Source: Planctomycetia bacterium (GTDB lineage Bacteria > Planctomycetota > Planctomycetia > Pirellulales > UBA1268). From it: a stretch of 21,970 nucleotides of DNA. The notes below the pieces were generated by a model. That model made no database searches and had not been told where the DNA came from. It was given only the letters and a program-made list of their open reading frames with translations. Positions 10,382-17,998 of the stretch are shown here, in pieces (within the stretch, counting starts at the first letter, position 1; each line of letters opens with the position of its first letter). A program made the position numbers and the translations under genes. The stretch covers positions 1 through 21,970 of the forward strand of contig RFPF01000017.1 of the NCBI GenBank assembly GCA_009926295.1, written 5' to 3'.

Positions 10382-10860
10382 GCGACCTCCCGGCCGCCAT
10401 GCCAGCCGGCCGAATCGCCGGCATCGACTACGGCCGCAAGCGGATCGGGATCGCGGTCTGCGACGCGGGGCGGATCATCGCCAGCCCCCTCCCGCAGCAC
10501 GCCGCCACGGCCGACGCGGCGGCTGAGGCGGCGTTCTTTCGCAGGCTGGTGTCCGAGGAGGAACTCGTCGGCTTCGTCGTCGGCCTGCCCGTGCACGCCG
10601 ACGGCAGCGACAGTCGGATGTCGGTCGAGGTGGAACGCTTCGGTGGATGGCTGGCGGCGACGACCGGGCTCCCGGTGGCGTTTCACGACGAGCGATACAC
10701 GTCGGTCGAAGCGGCTGGAAAACTCGCGGGGCTCGGGCTCTCGCGCGGTCGGAAGAAGGCCCGTGCCGACTCGATCGCGGCCCAGATCCTGCTCACGGCA
10801 TGGCTCGAGTCGCAGGCGGAGGGAGCGCCGGCCCGCCGGCCCGGAGCCCTCGACGGATGA
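10378..10860 (+). CDS. ruvX: RuvX/YqgF-family putative Holliday junction resolvase, 16S rRNA maturation nuclease
   Basis: YqgF/RuvX proteins have an RNase H fold. They are linked to pre-16S rRNA 5' end processing and have been proposed as alternative Holliday junction resolvases. The ATG at 10378 overlaps the hydrolase stop as ATGA and gives 160 residues, slightly above the usual 140-150. Visible motifs: GIDYGRKRIGIAV with catalytic Asp17, FVVGLPVHADGSDS, FHDERYTSVEA with the acidic DE pair, and ARADSIAAQILL with the last conserved Asp. All catalytic acids expected of the family appear to be present. The extra length is an N-terminal stretch of about 10 residues (an internal ATG at codon 8 is an alternative start) and a short C-terminal tail. 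It is followed by another ATGA overlap. Confidence 0.92.
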   Translation: MSDLPAAMPAGRIAGIDYGRKRIGIAVCDAGRIIASPLPQHAATADAAAEAAFFRRLVSEEELVGFVVGLPVHADGSDSRMSVEVERFGGWLAATTGLPVAFHDERYTSVEAAGKLAGLGLSRGRKKARADSIAAQILLTAWLESQAEGAPARRPGALDG

Positions 10861-11696
10861 CCGCACCGATGCGACTCGTCATCGGTTGCGGCTATCTCGG
10901 CCTGCGCGTGGCGCGTGCCTGGCGCGAGGCCGGCGACCGCGTGCAAGCCCTGACCCGCTCGCCGACACGGGCCGCCGCGCTCGCCGCCGAGGGGATCGAG
11001 CCGCTCATCGGTGACGTCGCGATCGCCGGCGGCCTGCCCCCCCTGCCCGCCGTCGAGACGCTCTTCTGGGCGGTCGGCTTCGACCGGGCTGCGGGCCATT
11101 CGTATCGCGACGTGCACGTCGGCGGCCTCGGCCGCGTCCTCGACGCTCTCGGCGACGCGCCGCGGGTGGTGTTCTCGAGTTCGACGGGAGTCTGGGGCAC
11201 CGACGACGGCGCGGTCGTGGACGAGACGACCCCCGTCCACCCGGCGCGCGAGGCCGGCCGCGTGCTTCTCGAAGCGGAGGCCCTGCTCCACCAACGCGCG
11301 GGCGACCGGGGCACGGCGCTTCGCTTCGCGGGCCTCTACGGCCCCGGCCGGCTGCCGCGGCTCGACGACCTGAAAGCCGGCCGGCCGATCGCGGCCGACC
11401 CCGACAGCTGGCTCAATCTGATCCACGTCGACGACGCCGCGCGGATCGTCGTCGCCATCGCCGCGGCGTCGCGCGCCCGGCGGCTGTACGTCGTGTCGGA
11501 CGGCTTGCCGGTCCGTCGCCGCGACTGGTATGCCCATCTCGCCGCCCGCACCGGCAGCCCGCCGCCCACCTTCGATGCGGCGGCCGAGCGCACCCGCGGC
11601 GCCGACAAACGCGTCGATCCGACGCTCCTGTTCCGCGAATTCCCCCTCGCCCTCGCCTACCCCGACTCCTTCCGCGGCATAGACGCGCTGGTCTAG
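10857..11696 (+). CDS. NAD(P)-dependent epimerase/dehydratase-like protein (atypical SDR, YeeZ-like)
   Basis: This is a Rossmann-fold protein of the extended/atypical short-chain dehydrogenase superfamily. The ATG at 10857 overlaps the ruvX stop as ATGA; 279 residues. The dinucleotide motif GCGYLG is at residues 10-15, followed by a basic residue region (LTRSPTRAAAL) that would suit NADP. The strand VVFSSSTGVWG (104-114) matches the SST-V-G segment that carries the catalytic Ser/Thr in SDRs. The usual Tyr-x-x-x-Lys pair is not visible after it: the stretch REAGRVLLEAEALL occupies that place, as in YeeZ-like proteins. FAGLYGPGR and NLIHVDDAA are typical later motifs. Catalytic activity is therefore uncertain. 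It is the last gene of the plus-strand block and converges on prc. Confidence 0.8.
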   Translation: MTAPMRLVIGCGYLGLRVARAWREAGDRVQALTRSPTRAAALAAEGIEPLIGDVAIAGGLPPLPAVETLFWAVGFDRAAGHSYRDVHVGGLGRVLDALGDAPRVVFSSSTGVWGTDDGAVVDETTPVHPAREAGRVLLEAEALLHQRAGDRGTALRFAGLYGPGRLPRLDDLKAGRPIAADPDSWLNLIHVDDAARIVVAIAAASRARRLYVVSDGLPVRRRDWYAHLAARTGSPPPTFDAAAERTRGADKRVDPTLLFREFPLALAYPDSFRGIDALV

Positions 11697-11699
11697 CCC

Positions 11700-11771
11700 G
11701 CGCTTCGAAGCGCCATGCCTCGGCCAACGTGCCCGAGCCGGATCGGAGCCGGGCCTTCACGAGCCGGCCCG
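11700..11771. terminator. Convergent intergenic hairpins, possible bidirectional terminator
   Basis: The 86-nt gap between the converging epimerase and prc genes holds a perfect 14-nt palindrome GCGCTTCGAAGCGC (11700-11713) and a second stem CGGGCC (11750-11755) with GGCCCG (11766-11771) around a 10-nt loop. Neither has a T-run on either strand, so termination without Rho is doubtful. Three direct copies of GAGCCGG lie at 11735, 11746 and 11761. Confidence 0.4.
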
Positions 11772-11782
11772 ATCAACCCTTC

Positions 11783-13933
11783 CTACTCCGCGGCGGGCGT
11801 CGTGCGGGCGAGACCGGCGGCGCCGCCTGCGAGCAGGTTGAGGTAGTCGGTGGTCACCTTCATCGCCTCGTCGAAGTAGAAGTCTCGCTTCACGATCGGC
11901 CGCTTCGGATCCTCCACCTCCGCGAGCTTCTTCTCCTCGTCGTCGGCCGCCTTCCCCTCGTTCCACTGCCGCTCGAAGTCCGCCTCGACGAGCGAGATGG
12001 TCTTCTCCTTCTTCCGCTTCTCGTACTGGGCGATGTCCTTCGTCACCTTCCCGAAGTCGGGGCTCTGCCGCACCCGGGCGGCCGAGCGGTCACGCAGCGT
12101 CTTCAGCATGTCGTCACTGACGCGTCCGCTCGGCTTGAACGCCGCCGCAGGCACCTTGTCGAACGCGATCGCATGGTCGAGATCTCCCTCTCCTACCGGG
12201 AGGTGCGTCGTGAGGCTCGGCAGCTCGACGTCGCTCTTCACGCCCTCGAGCTGTGTGCTCAGACCGCCGGGGCGGTAGAACTGCTGCATCGTGATCTTGA
12301 TGGCCCCGAGCGAAGGAGCGTTCGGCAGCCGCTGAAACAGCTGCCGGCCGAGGTCGAGCAGGCTCTGCACGGTCCCCTTGCCGTGGGTCGCCCTGTCACC
12401 GACGACGATCCCACGCCCGTAGTCCTGGATCGCGCCGGCCACGATCTCACTGGCGCTGGCGCTGAACTTGTTCGTCAGCACCACGAGCGGCCCGTCCCAC
12501 GAGACGCCGGGGTCGACGTCGTCGTACTGCTGCACCCGCTTGTCGGCGTCCTTGATCTGCACGACCGGGCCCGTGTCGATGAACAGCCCGGTGAGAGAGA
12601 TGGACTCGGGCAGCGAGCCGCCGCCGTTGTTCCTGAGGTCGAGCACCACGCAGTCGACGCCCTTCTGCCTGAACTCGTCGAGCAGCCGCTTGCAGTCGCG
12701 GGTGCTGCTCTTGTATTCCGCCTGGCCCTGCCGCGCGCCCGCCATGTCCATGTAGAAGCTCGGGAGGTTGATGACGCCGATCCGGTAGGGCGACCCGTCG
12801 GCCTTCCGCCCCTCCTCGATAACCTCGCCGCGGGCCTCGCTGTCCTTGAGCTCGATCTTGGCCCGCGTGATGTCGTAGATCTTTGGGGCCGTCTGCCCCA
12901 CCGGGACGACCTTCAGCCGCACGATCGTGCCGCGCTTGCCGCGGATCAGCTTCACAACCTCGTTGAGGTTCATGTCGACGACGTCGACGATCTCGCCGTC
13001 GCTCCCCTGGCCCACGCCGACGACGCGATCCTTCTTCTGGAGACGGCCGTCCTTGTCGGCGGCGCCGCCGGGCACGAGCTCGGCCACGGTGGTGTAGCCG
13101 TCCTCGCCCTTGAGCGACGCACCGATGCCGTCGAGTTGGAGCCGCATGCCGATCTCGAAGTTCTCCAGCGTGCCGGGCGACATGAAGCTCGTGTGGGGGT
13201 CGAGGCTGCTCGTGAGCGAGGAGAGGTAGGTCTCGAGCAGCTCGTCGGCCGTCATCTGGTGCATCCGCTTGGCGAAACTGCGATAGCGGCGGACGAGCTT
13301 GTCCCGGGCCTCCTCCGGGGGCGTCTTCTCCATCTTCTGCACGAGGAGGTCGTACTTGATCCGCTTTCGCCAGAGGTCCTCCGCGTCGGCCTCGCTCGCT
13401 GCCCATTTCGTGTCGTCGCGGTCGACGACGATCGTCTCCTGCTTCGAGAAGTCCTGGGGCGCCGCGATCAATTTCTCGATCAGCGGCAGCCGGGCGTCGA
13501 CCCGTTCGAGGAAGCGGCCGTAGACGTCGTACGCGAAGCTCACATCGCCCCGCTTCACGAGATCATCGAGGGATTCCCGCTTCTGCATGAAGGCGTCGAC
13601 GTCGCTCTGCAGAAAGTAGACCTTCATCGGGTCGAGCGCCTCGAGGAAGATCCCGAACCAGCGTCGGGCGATCTCGTCGTCGATCGGACGCCGGGTGAAG
13701 TGCTCGCGCTCGAGATAACTTCGCACGGCGAGCGTGATCTGGCGGTCGTTGGGGCCGGGCTTGGCGGCAGGCTGCTGGGTGGCGGCTGCAGCCGCAGGCC
13801 CCTGCGCCGCGATCGGAGGCTGCTCGGCCCGGACCGGCGCCGTCCCGAGGAGGGCACACAGCGCCACCAGAGGCTCGATCCGCCGGCAAAGCGATGCTGA
13901 GAGGCCGTGATTCGAGCGCGTGCCGGTCGTCAT
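11783..13933 (-). CDS. prc: Carboxy-terminal (tail-specific) processing protease, S41A family
   Basis: Prc/CtpA proteases act in the periplasm and degrade or trim proteins from their C-termini. The ATG at 13933 follows a Shine-Dalgarno AAGGGA with a 7-nt spacer (13941-13946 on the plus strand) and yields 716 residues. Order of parts: signal peptide with core at about 21-32 and likely cleavage after VRA (34-36), Ala/Gln/Pro-rich linker, N-terminal helical domain (about 60-240), PDZ domain (about 255-345), and protease core with LRNNGGGSLPES. The nucleophile stretch SASASE is at 491-496, where Ser493 aligns with E. coli Ser430, and THGKGTVQ carries the general base Lys519. The C-terminal DUF3340-type helical region (about 600-716) is rich in Lys/Glu. 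Both catalytic residues are present and the length is close to E. coli Prc (682). The opposite strand is open over most of this gene, which is a GC-bias artefact. Confidence 0.95.
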   Translation of the reverse strand: MTTGTRSNHGLSASLCRRIEPLVALCALLGTAPVRAEQPPIAAQGPAAAAATQQPAAKPGPNDRQITLAVRSYLEREHFTRRPIDDEIARRWFGIFLEALDPMKVYFLQSDVDAFMQKRESLDDLVKRGDVSFAYDVYGRFLERVDARLPLIEKLIAAPQDFSKQETIVVDRDDTKWAASEADAEDLWRKRIKYDLLVQKMEKTPPEEARDKLVRRYRSFAKRMHQMTADELLETYLSSLTSSLDPHTSFMSPGTLENFEIGMRLQLDGIGASLKGEDGYTTVAELVPGGAADKDGRLQKKDRVVGVGQGSDGEIVDVVDMNLNEVVKLIRGKRGTIVRLKVVPVGQTAPKIYDITRAKIELKDSEARGEVIEEGRKADGSPYRIGVINLPSFYMDMAGARQGQAEYKSSTRDCKRLLDEFRQKGVDCVVLDLRNNGGGSLPESISLTGLFIDTGPVVQIKDADKRVQQYDDVDPGVSWDGPLVVLTNKFSASASEIVAGAIQDYGRGIVVGDRATHGKGTVQSLLDLGRQLFQRLPNAPSLGAIKITMQQFYRPGGLSTQLEGVKSDVELPSLTTHLPVGEGDLDHAIAFDKVPAAAFKPSGRVSDDMLKTLRDRSAARVRQSPDFGKVTKDIAQYEKRKKEKTISLVEADFERQWNEGKAADDEEKKLAEVEDPKRPIVKRDFYFDEAMKVTTDYLNLLAGGAAGLARTTPAAE

Positions 13934-13974
13934 GAATGCATCCCTTGCGAGGCTCCAGATCCTTGATCGACTGC

Positions 13975-14003
13975 ATTGTGCCAGTTCATCACGTCCGTGG
14001 CGA
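13975..14003 (-). promoter_or_regulatory. Candidate sigma-70 promoter for prc
   Basis: Read on the minus strand, -35 TCGCCA (14003-13998, 4/6) and -10 CACAAT (13980-13975, 4/6) are separated by 17 bp in the 118-nt gap between cbiX and prc, about 40 nt upstream of the prc start. The rest of this gap holds a GC hairpin next to the cbiX stop (CCCGG 14033-14037 with CCGGG 14042-14046), possibly ending the upstream unit. Confidence 0.4.
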
Positions 14004-14051
14004 GATGTGGTTTGCCGCGGGAATCGACGGCGCCCGGGGAGCCGGGCCGGG

Positions 14052-14900
14052 TCAGACCGCGGCGGCCACGCGATCCACGAGCGCCGCGGCGACTTCGGGC
14101 TCCGCGCCGAGCCGCCGCGCGACGACCCACTCCATCGCCGGATGACGCTCCCGGGCCGACGCCACCGCGGTGGACACCTGGTCTTCCACGTGGCCACGGA
14201 AGAGCAGGTGCGGCTGCACGACGACCCGGAGCACGTCCGGCGCGGCAGCCGCGTCGAGGGCGGCGGCGAGCCCGGGCCGTGCCGCGGCGACGAACCCCAG
14301 GCCGATCCGCGTGCACTCCACGTCGCGCGGGCAGGCTCCGACCTCTGCGCAGGTCGCAGCCGTGAACTCGAGCAACTGCCTCGTGGCGAGGGGGTCGCTC
14401 GACCCTCGTCCGACCATCACGAGCGTCGTGGCCGCCGCGGCAACAGGCTCGAGTCCGCGCACGGCCTCGCGCCGCCGCCGCCTCGCGAGCCTGACGACCT
14501 GGGGATGGCAGCCGATCGCCGCGGCCTGCCGGATGGCTACCCCCACGGCCCGGCCGCCCGCGGCGAGTGCCTCGGGGATGTCGTGGCGGGCGTGGCCGGC
14601 GGTGAACAGGAGGAGCGGAGCGGCGATCGCCGCGGTGCAGCCGCGGGCGGCGAGCGCCGCGAGCGCGTCGCCGATTGAGGGCCCGATCACCTCCAGGAAT
14701 CCGACCTCCACCGGCACGCCAGGCAGGAGTTGCGCCACCAGCCGCCCGACCGACCGCGTCTCCTCAGCCCCCACGGGATCGGCAGTGCCGTGCCCCACGA
14801 CCACCACACCGCTGCCCCTCGGCAACCGGCCGACGAGGTCGGCCCGTGGCTCGAGCGGCGCATCGGGCCGCCGCACGACGGGCAGCGGCAGGCGACGCAT
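14052..14900 (-). CDS. cbiX: Two-domain CbiX/SirB-type sirohydrochlorin chelatase
   Basis: CbiX-type class II chelatases insert cobalt or iron into sirohydrochlorin. The ATG at 14900 shares its A with the stop of the upstream transporter gene (TGATG), giving 282 residues. Two tandem copies of the CbiX domain are visible. Domain 1 has GVVVVGHGTAD with metal-ligand candidate His37 and LLLFTAGHARHD with His103. Domain 2 has LVMVGRGSSDP, where Arg165 replaces the first His, and VVQPHLLFRGHVED with His231 and His237. Only the first domain therefore keeps the complete His pair; as I recall, actinobacterial and related long CbiX proteins also carry VGRGSSDP in the second half. Cobalto- versus ferro-chelation cannot be decided. 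No other cobalamin or siroheme gene is in view. Co-transcription with the transporter is likely. Confidence 0.85.
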   Translation of the reverse strand: MRRLPLPVVRRPDAPLEPRADLVGRLPRGSGVVVVGHGTADPVGAEETRSVGRLVAQLLPGVPVEVGFLEVIGPSIGDALAALAARGCTAAIAAPLLLFTAGHARHDIPEALAAGGRAVGVAIRQAAAIGCHPQVVRLARRRRREAVRGLEPVAAAATTLVMVGRGSSDPLATRQLLEFTAATCAEVGACPRDVECTRIGLGFVAAARPGLAAALDAAAAPDVLRVVVQPHLLFRGHVEDQVSTAVASARERHPAMEWVVARRLGAEPEVAAALVDRVAAAV

Positions 14901-16231
14901 CACGGTCGCCCCTCGCCCGCCGAGATCCGCGGCAGGAGCGTGGCCACGAAGAGGAGCGTGGCGACGGCGACCGCATAGGGGAGCGTGCGCGAAGGATGGA
15001 CTGCGAACAGGAGCGACCCGGCGAAGGGACCGAGGATCCGGCCCAGTGACGCGAACGACTGGTTCACGCCCAGCACCTCCCCCTGCCGCGCCGGATCGGA
15101 CCGCTTCGAGATCAGCGCCGAGACCGACGGATTCACGAAGGCGAAGCCGGCCACCGCGGCGGCCGACGCCGCGTAGAACAGCCAGCGCAGCGCCGGCGAC
15201 GCGGCCACGCCACCCACCAGATCGCGGTGCACGAGCCAGGCCACGATCCCGATCGCGGCGAGTCCCATGATCAACACGCCCAGGCCCCCGGCCAGCAGCC
15301 GCGTCTCGGGCAGCCGCTTCGCCAGCGGGCGGTAGAGGCCGCCGGCCACCATCAACACGGCACCGATCGCGGCGAACACGAGAAAGTTGTCGTCGTCGGT
15401 CATCCCGAAGCCCTCCTTCGTGAACCGCGCGAGCGTGGCCTCGAAGTTGGCGAAGGCGAATATCGACAGGAAATAGACGAGCACGAGGGCCCCGACGGCG
15501 GGCAGGGCGAGCACGCCCGCGGTGCGCGAGAGGCTGAAAAAATCCTTCGCAGCCCGGGAGTCGGACCGGCGAGTCTCGCGGAACACTGCGACGGCGATCA
15601 CGAGTGCCACGAAGGAGAGCAGCGAGGCCAGCGCCCCGACGCCCCACGGCTGGCTGGCGAAAAGCGCGAGGCCGAAGTAGGCGATCAGTGGTCCGAGCGT
15701 GAAGCCCGCGCCGAATGCGATCCCGATCAGAGCCATGCCGCGGGCCCGATTCTCCGGAGTCGTGCAGTCGGCGATCACGGCGGCGGCCGTACCCACGCTC
15801 GCGCCTGCGATGCCGGCCCCGATCCTGGCGAGCAGCATCAGGCCGATCGCCACGGCCGCCATCTCCCGTGACGGCACCGGATCGGTCGGCACGGTCACCG
15901 CGTAGCCGTACAGGGCGTAGAAGACCACCGATCCCGCCAGGCTCAGGATCAGCATCGGCCGCCGGCCCACCCGGTCGGAGAGACGGCCCCAGAGCGGGCT
16001 GAAGAGGAACTGCATCAGTGAGAACACGGAGAACAAGAGCCCGATGACGACGCCCCCGGCGACCGGCGAGAGATCGAGCGCCGTGAGGTAGGGCTCGGCC
16101 TGCCGAGGCATCACCGGCAGCACGATCCCGAATCCGAGCAGGTCGATGAAGACCGTGAGGAAGATGACCAAAAGCGCGCTTCGTGGCGGGCCCGCGGCCG
16201 GAGATGTCGACGCCGACGGATCGCTGGCCAT
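14900..16231 (-). CDS. MFS transporter, TetA-like DHA1 family
   Basis: This is a proton-coupled inner-membrane transporter of the major facilitator superfamily. The ATG at 16231 gives 443 residues with about 12 hydrophobic spans. The first carries the TetA-like stretch VFIDLLGFGIVLPVMP. Loop 2-3 holds motif A, GRLSDRVGRRPM (residues 82-93). Helix 4-5 has ARIGAGIAGASVGTAAAVIAD, ending in the D-T-P-E-like CTTPENRARGM, and helix 5 has GFTLGPLI (motif C-like). The closest families are drug or metabolite exporters such as tetracycline/multidrug efflux, but the substrate cannot be read from the sequence, and I would not call it a resistance gene. Its stop overlaps the cbiX start by 1 nt. The gene is divergent from xseA with only 35 nt between start codons, so their promoters must overlap. 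A weak AGGG lies 11 nt upstream of the start. Confidence 0.88.
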   Translation of the reverse strand: MASDPSASTSPAAGPPRSALLVIFLTVFIDLLGFGIVLPVMPRQAEPYLTALDLSPVAGGVVIGLLFSVFSLMQFLFSPLWGRLSDRVGRRPMLILSLAGSVVFYALYGYAVTVPTDPVPSREMAAVAIGLMLLARIGAGIAGASVGTAAAVIADCTTPENRARGMALIGIAFGAGFTLGPLIAYFGLALFASQPWGVGALASLLSFVALVIAVAVFRETRRSDSRAAKDFFSLSRTAGVLALPAVGALVLVYFLSIFAFANFEATLARFTKEGFGMTDDDNFLVFAAIGAVLMVAGGLYRPLAKRLPETRLLAGGLGVLIMGLAAIGIVAWLVHRDLVGGVAASPALRWLFYAASAAAVAGFAFVNPSVSALISKRSDPARQGEVLGVNQSFASLGRILGPFAGSLLFAVHPSRTLPYAVAVATLLFVATLLPRISAGEGRP

Positions 16232-16251
16232 GCGGAATGCTGCCCTGAAAC

Positions 16252-16260
16252 TGCTAGACT
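16252..16260 (+). promoter_or_regulatory. Extended -10 element for xseA, possibly leaderless
   Basis: TGC-TAGACT fits an extended -10 (TGn plus 4/6 of TATAAT) in the 35-nt divergent gap between the MFS gene and xseA. No good -35 is visible. A start 6-7 nt downstream would fall at the ATG at 16267, giving a leaderless mRNA, which agrees with the lack of any Shine-Dalgarno there. Confidence 0.35.
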
Positions 16261-16266
16261 CTGACC

Positions 16267-17550
16267 ATGCACGATCGCCGACGAAGCGTCGCGGACGACC
16301 GGCCTCCCGAGGCCATGAGCGTTTCAGAGGTCACCGCCCGCGTCAAGCAGGTGATCGAGACCGGCTTCGGCGACATCTGGGTGGCGGGCGAGGTGTCCGG
16401 CCTCGTGCGGGCCTCGTCGGGCCACCTCTACCTGTCGCTCAAGGACGACGGCGCCACGCTCAAGGCAGTCGTGTGGCGCGGCGCGGTGCCGACGCTCGCG
16501 ATCGAGCCGGCCGACGGCCTCGAGGTGCTCTGCCACGGACGCCTCGAGGTGTATCCGCCCCGCGGCACCTACCAGCTCACGATCGACAGGCTCCACGCCG
16601 TGGGCACAGGCGCCCTCGAGGCGCGGCTGCGAAAGCTCCACGCGGAACTGGAGCGCGAGGGGCTCTTCTCCCCGGCACGGAAGCGGCGGCTGCCCGCGTT
16701 CCCGCGACGCGTCGCGGTGGTCACCAGCCCGACCGGGGCGGCCATCGCCGACTTTCTCGAGACGTTTCGTGCGCGCTGGCGGGCCTGCGAGCTGTTCGTG
16801 GTGCCCACGCGGGTCCAGGGAGCCGGTGCCGCGGAGGAGATCGCCGCGGCGCTCGCGCTGGCGGGCCGGATCGCGCCCCCCGTCGACGTCATCGCGCTGG
16901 TGCGCGGAGGCGGCAGTCTCGAGGACCTGTGGGCCTTCAACGAGGAGGCCGCGGTCCGCGCAGTCGCGCGGTCGCCGGTGCCGGTGGTGTCGGGCGTCGG
17001 CCACGAGATCGACGTTTCATTGTGCGACCTCGCGGCCGACGTGCGGGCCCTCACGCCGACGGACGCGGCCGTGCGCATCGCCCCCGACGGATCACAGATC
17101 GAGGCGACGATCGCGGGCCTCCGGGAACGGCTCGCAACGGGACTCGCTCGCCGCGTCGAGCTGGCGAGTGAACGGCTCGGGCAGTTCGCGCGGGGCCGCA
17201 TCCTCTCGGATCCGGCGCGGCTCGTCGTCGACCGGCGCGGCCTCGTGGCCGACAGGGCCGCGCGGCTCGGCCGTGCGGCGCGGCTGGCGTGCGAACGTGC
17301 GGCGGAACGCCTGCAGGCCGGCGCGGGCCGGCTCGAGGCGGGCAGCCCCCTGAAGCTGCTGGCACGCGGCTACTCGGTGACCACGGCTGCCGACGACGCG
17401 GCCCCGCTGCGGTCGATCGAGGCCGTCGCGGCCGGGGCCCGAATCGTGACGCAACTCGCCGACGGCCGGCTCACCAGCACGGTCACCGCGACCGACCGCA
17501 CTCCCGCCCTCATCCAGGAAAGGACCCCGCATCATGCCGCATCGCGATGA
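16267..17550 (+). CDS. xseA: Exodeoxyribonuclease VII large subunit
   Basis: XseA is the catalytic subunit of exonuclease VII, which degrades single-stranded DNA in both directions. The ATG at 16267 gives 427 residues. The in-frame ATG at 16315 (MSVSEVTARVK, 411 residues) fits the family N-terminus better, but its upstream GAGG is only 2 nt away, so both starts are possible. Visible parts: N-terminal OB fold (about 17-115) with DIWVAGEVSG and GHLYLSLKDDGATLKAVVW; catalytic core with AVVTSPTGAAIADFLETFRARW, RGGGSLEDLWAFNEEAAVRA, and VSGVGHEIDVSLCDLAADVRALTPTDAA (usually RAPTPSAAA); and a C-terminal coiled-coil ending in the family SPLKLLARGYSVT. The coiled-coil part is shorter than in E. coli (456 residues). 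It overlaps xseB by 17 nt. Confidence 0.95.
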   Translation: MHDRRRSVADDRPPEAMSVSEVTARVKQVIETGFGDIWVAGEVSGLVRASSGHLYLSLKDDGATLKAVVWRGAVPTLAIEPADGLEVLCHGRLEVYPPRGTYQLTIDRLHAVGTGALEARLRKLHAELEREGLFSPARKRRLPAFPRRVAVVTSPTGAAIADFLETFRARWRACELFVVPTRVQGAGAAEEIAAALALAGRIAPPVDVIALVRGGGSLEDLWAFNEEAAVRAVARSPVPVVSGVGHEIDVSLCDLAADVRALTPTDAAVRIAPDGSQIEATIAGLRERLATGLARRVELASERLGQFARGRILSDPARLVVDRRGLVADRAARLGRAARLACERAAERLQAGAGRLEAGSPLKLLARGYSVTTAADDAAPLRSIEAVAAGARIVTQLADGRLTSTVTATDRTPALIQERTPHHAASR

Positions 17551-17956
17551 GCCGCCCTCCACGGCCGAAGCCGGGCCCCCACCGCAGCCGCTCTCGTTCG
17601 AGGAGGGGCTCGCCCAACTCGCCGATCTCGTCGGCCGTCTCGAGGGCGGCGCGCTCGGTCTCTCCGAGTCGATCGCGGCGTACGAGCGCGGCGTGACGAT
17701 CCTGCGCGGGCTTCACGAGGAGCTGGCCCGCGCGGAGGAACGCATCCGGGTGCTCACCGCCGTGGGTGACGACGGCCGGCCGGTCACGGCTCCGCTGGCA
17801 GGGGCGCCCTCCGGCGACGAGTCCGTCGAGGGCCGGGCCGCTGCGGACGACGGCGACAAGGTCGGACGCCGGCCCGCCTCGCGGGCAGCCGCGCAGCGCC
17901 GGACGAGCCGGCCGCAAACCCTGCCCGGGATGGACGATCCCTCGGGCGCCGGCTAA
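17534..17956 (+). CDS. xseB: Exodeoxyribonuclease VII small subunit with long C-terminal tail
   Basis: XseB binds the coiled-coil of XseA to build active exonuclease VII. The ATG at 17534 lies in the 3' end of xseA behind a strong Shine-Dalgarno AGGAAAGGA (17516-17524, 9-nt spacer). The core at residues about 20-75 shows the family pattern: LSFEEGLAQLADLVGRLEGG, then LSESIAAYERGV and LHEELARAEERIRVL. With 140 residues it is much longer than the usual 70-85. The additional 60 or so residues are Ala/Gly/Arg/Asp-rich and low in complexity, ending in RPQTLPGMDDPSGAG. Such a tail is probably disordered and its role is unknown. Overlapping genes ensure coupled synthesis of both subunits. Confidence 0.9.
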   Translation: MPHRDEPPSTAEAGPPPQPLSFEEGLAQLADLVGRLEGGALGLSESIAAYERGVTILRGLHEELARAEERIRVLTAVGDDGRPVTAPLAGAPSGDESVEGRAAADDGDKVGRRPASRAAAQRRTSRPQTLPGMDDPSGAG

Positions 17957-17959
17957 AAC
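17931..17959 (+). promoter_or_regulatory. Weak internal promoter candidate before ispA
   Basis: TGGACG (17931-17936, 4/6 to TTGACA) and TAAAAC (17954-17959, 4/6 to TATAAT) are 17 bp apart, at the end of xseB and across its stop codon. The last, most conserved T of the -10 is missing. It could provide separate expression of ispA-dxs-nadK. Confidence 0.3.
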
Positions 17960-17998
17960 CTTTCAGGCGTCGTTTTCGTCCCGTGCGGGGGTCCGATC

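Noticed and set aside
11729..13900. A 723-codon plus-strand frame opposite prc
   Set aside because: prc has a signal peptide, PDZ domain and catalytic Ser/Lys in the other strand; the antisense frame is a composition artefact.
13937..13995. A sigma-54-like TGGCAC element and a 19-codon leader frame upstream of prc
   Set aside because: The -24 half TGGCAC is present but the -12 half is AGTC where TTGC is needed. The small frame ends in an ATGA with prc, but it overlaps the better sigma-70 -10 and has no ribosome binding site.
14900..16231. Calling the MFS transporter a tetracycline resistance gene
   Set aside because: Motif A and the first helix are TetA-like, but these are shared by many DHA1 transporters and no resistance context (regulator, mobile element) is present.
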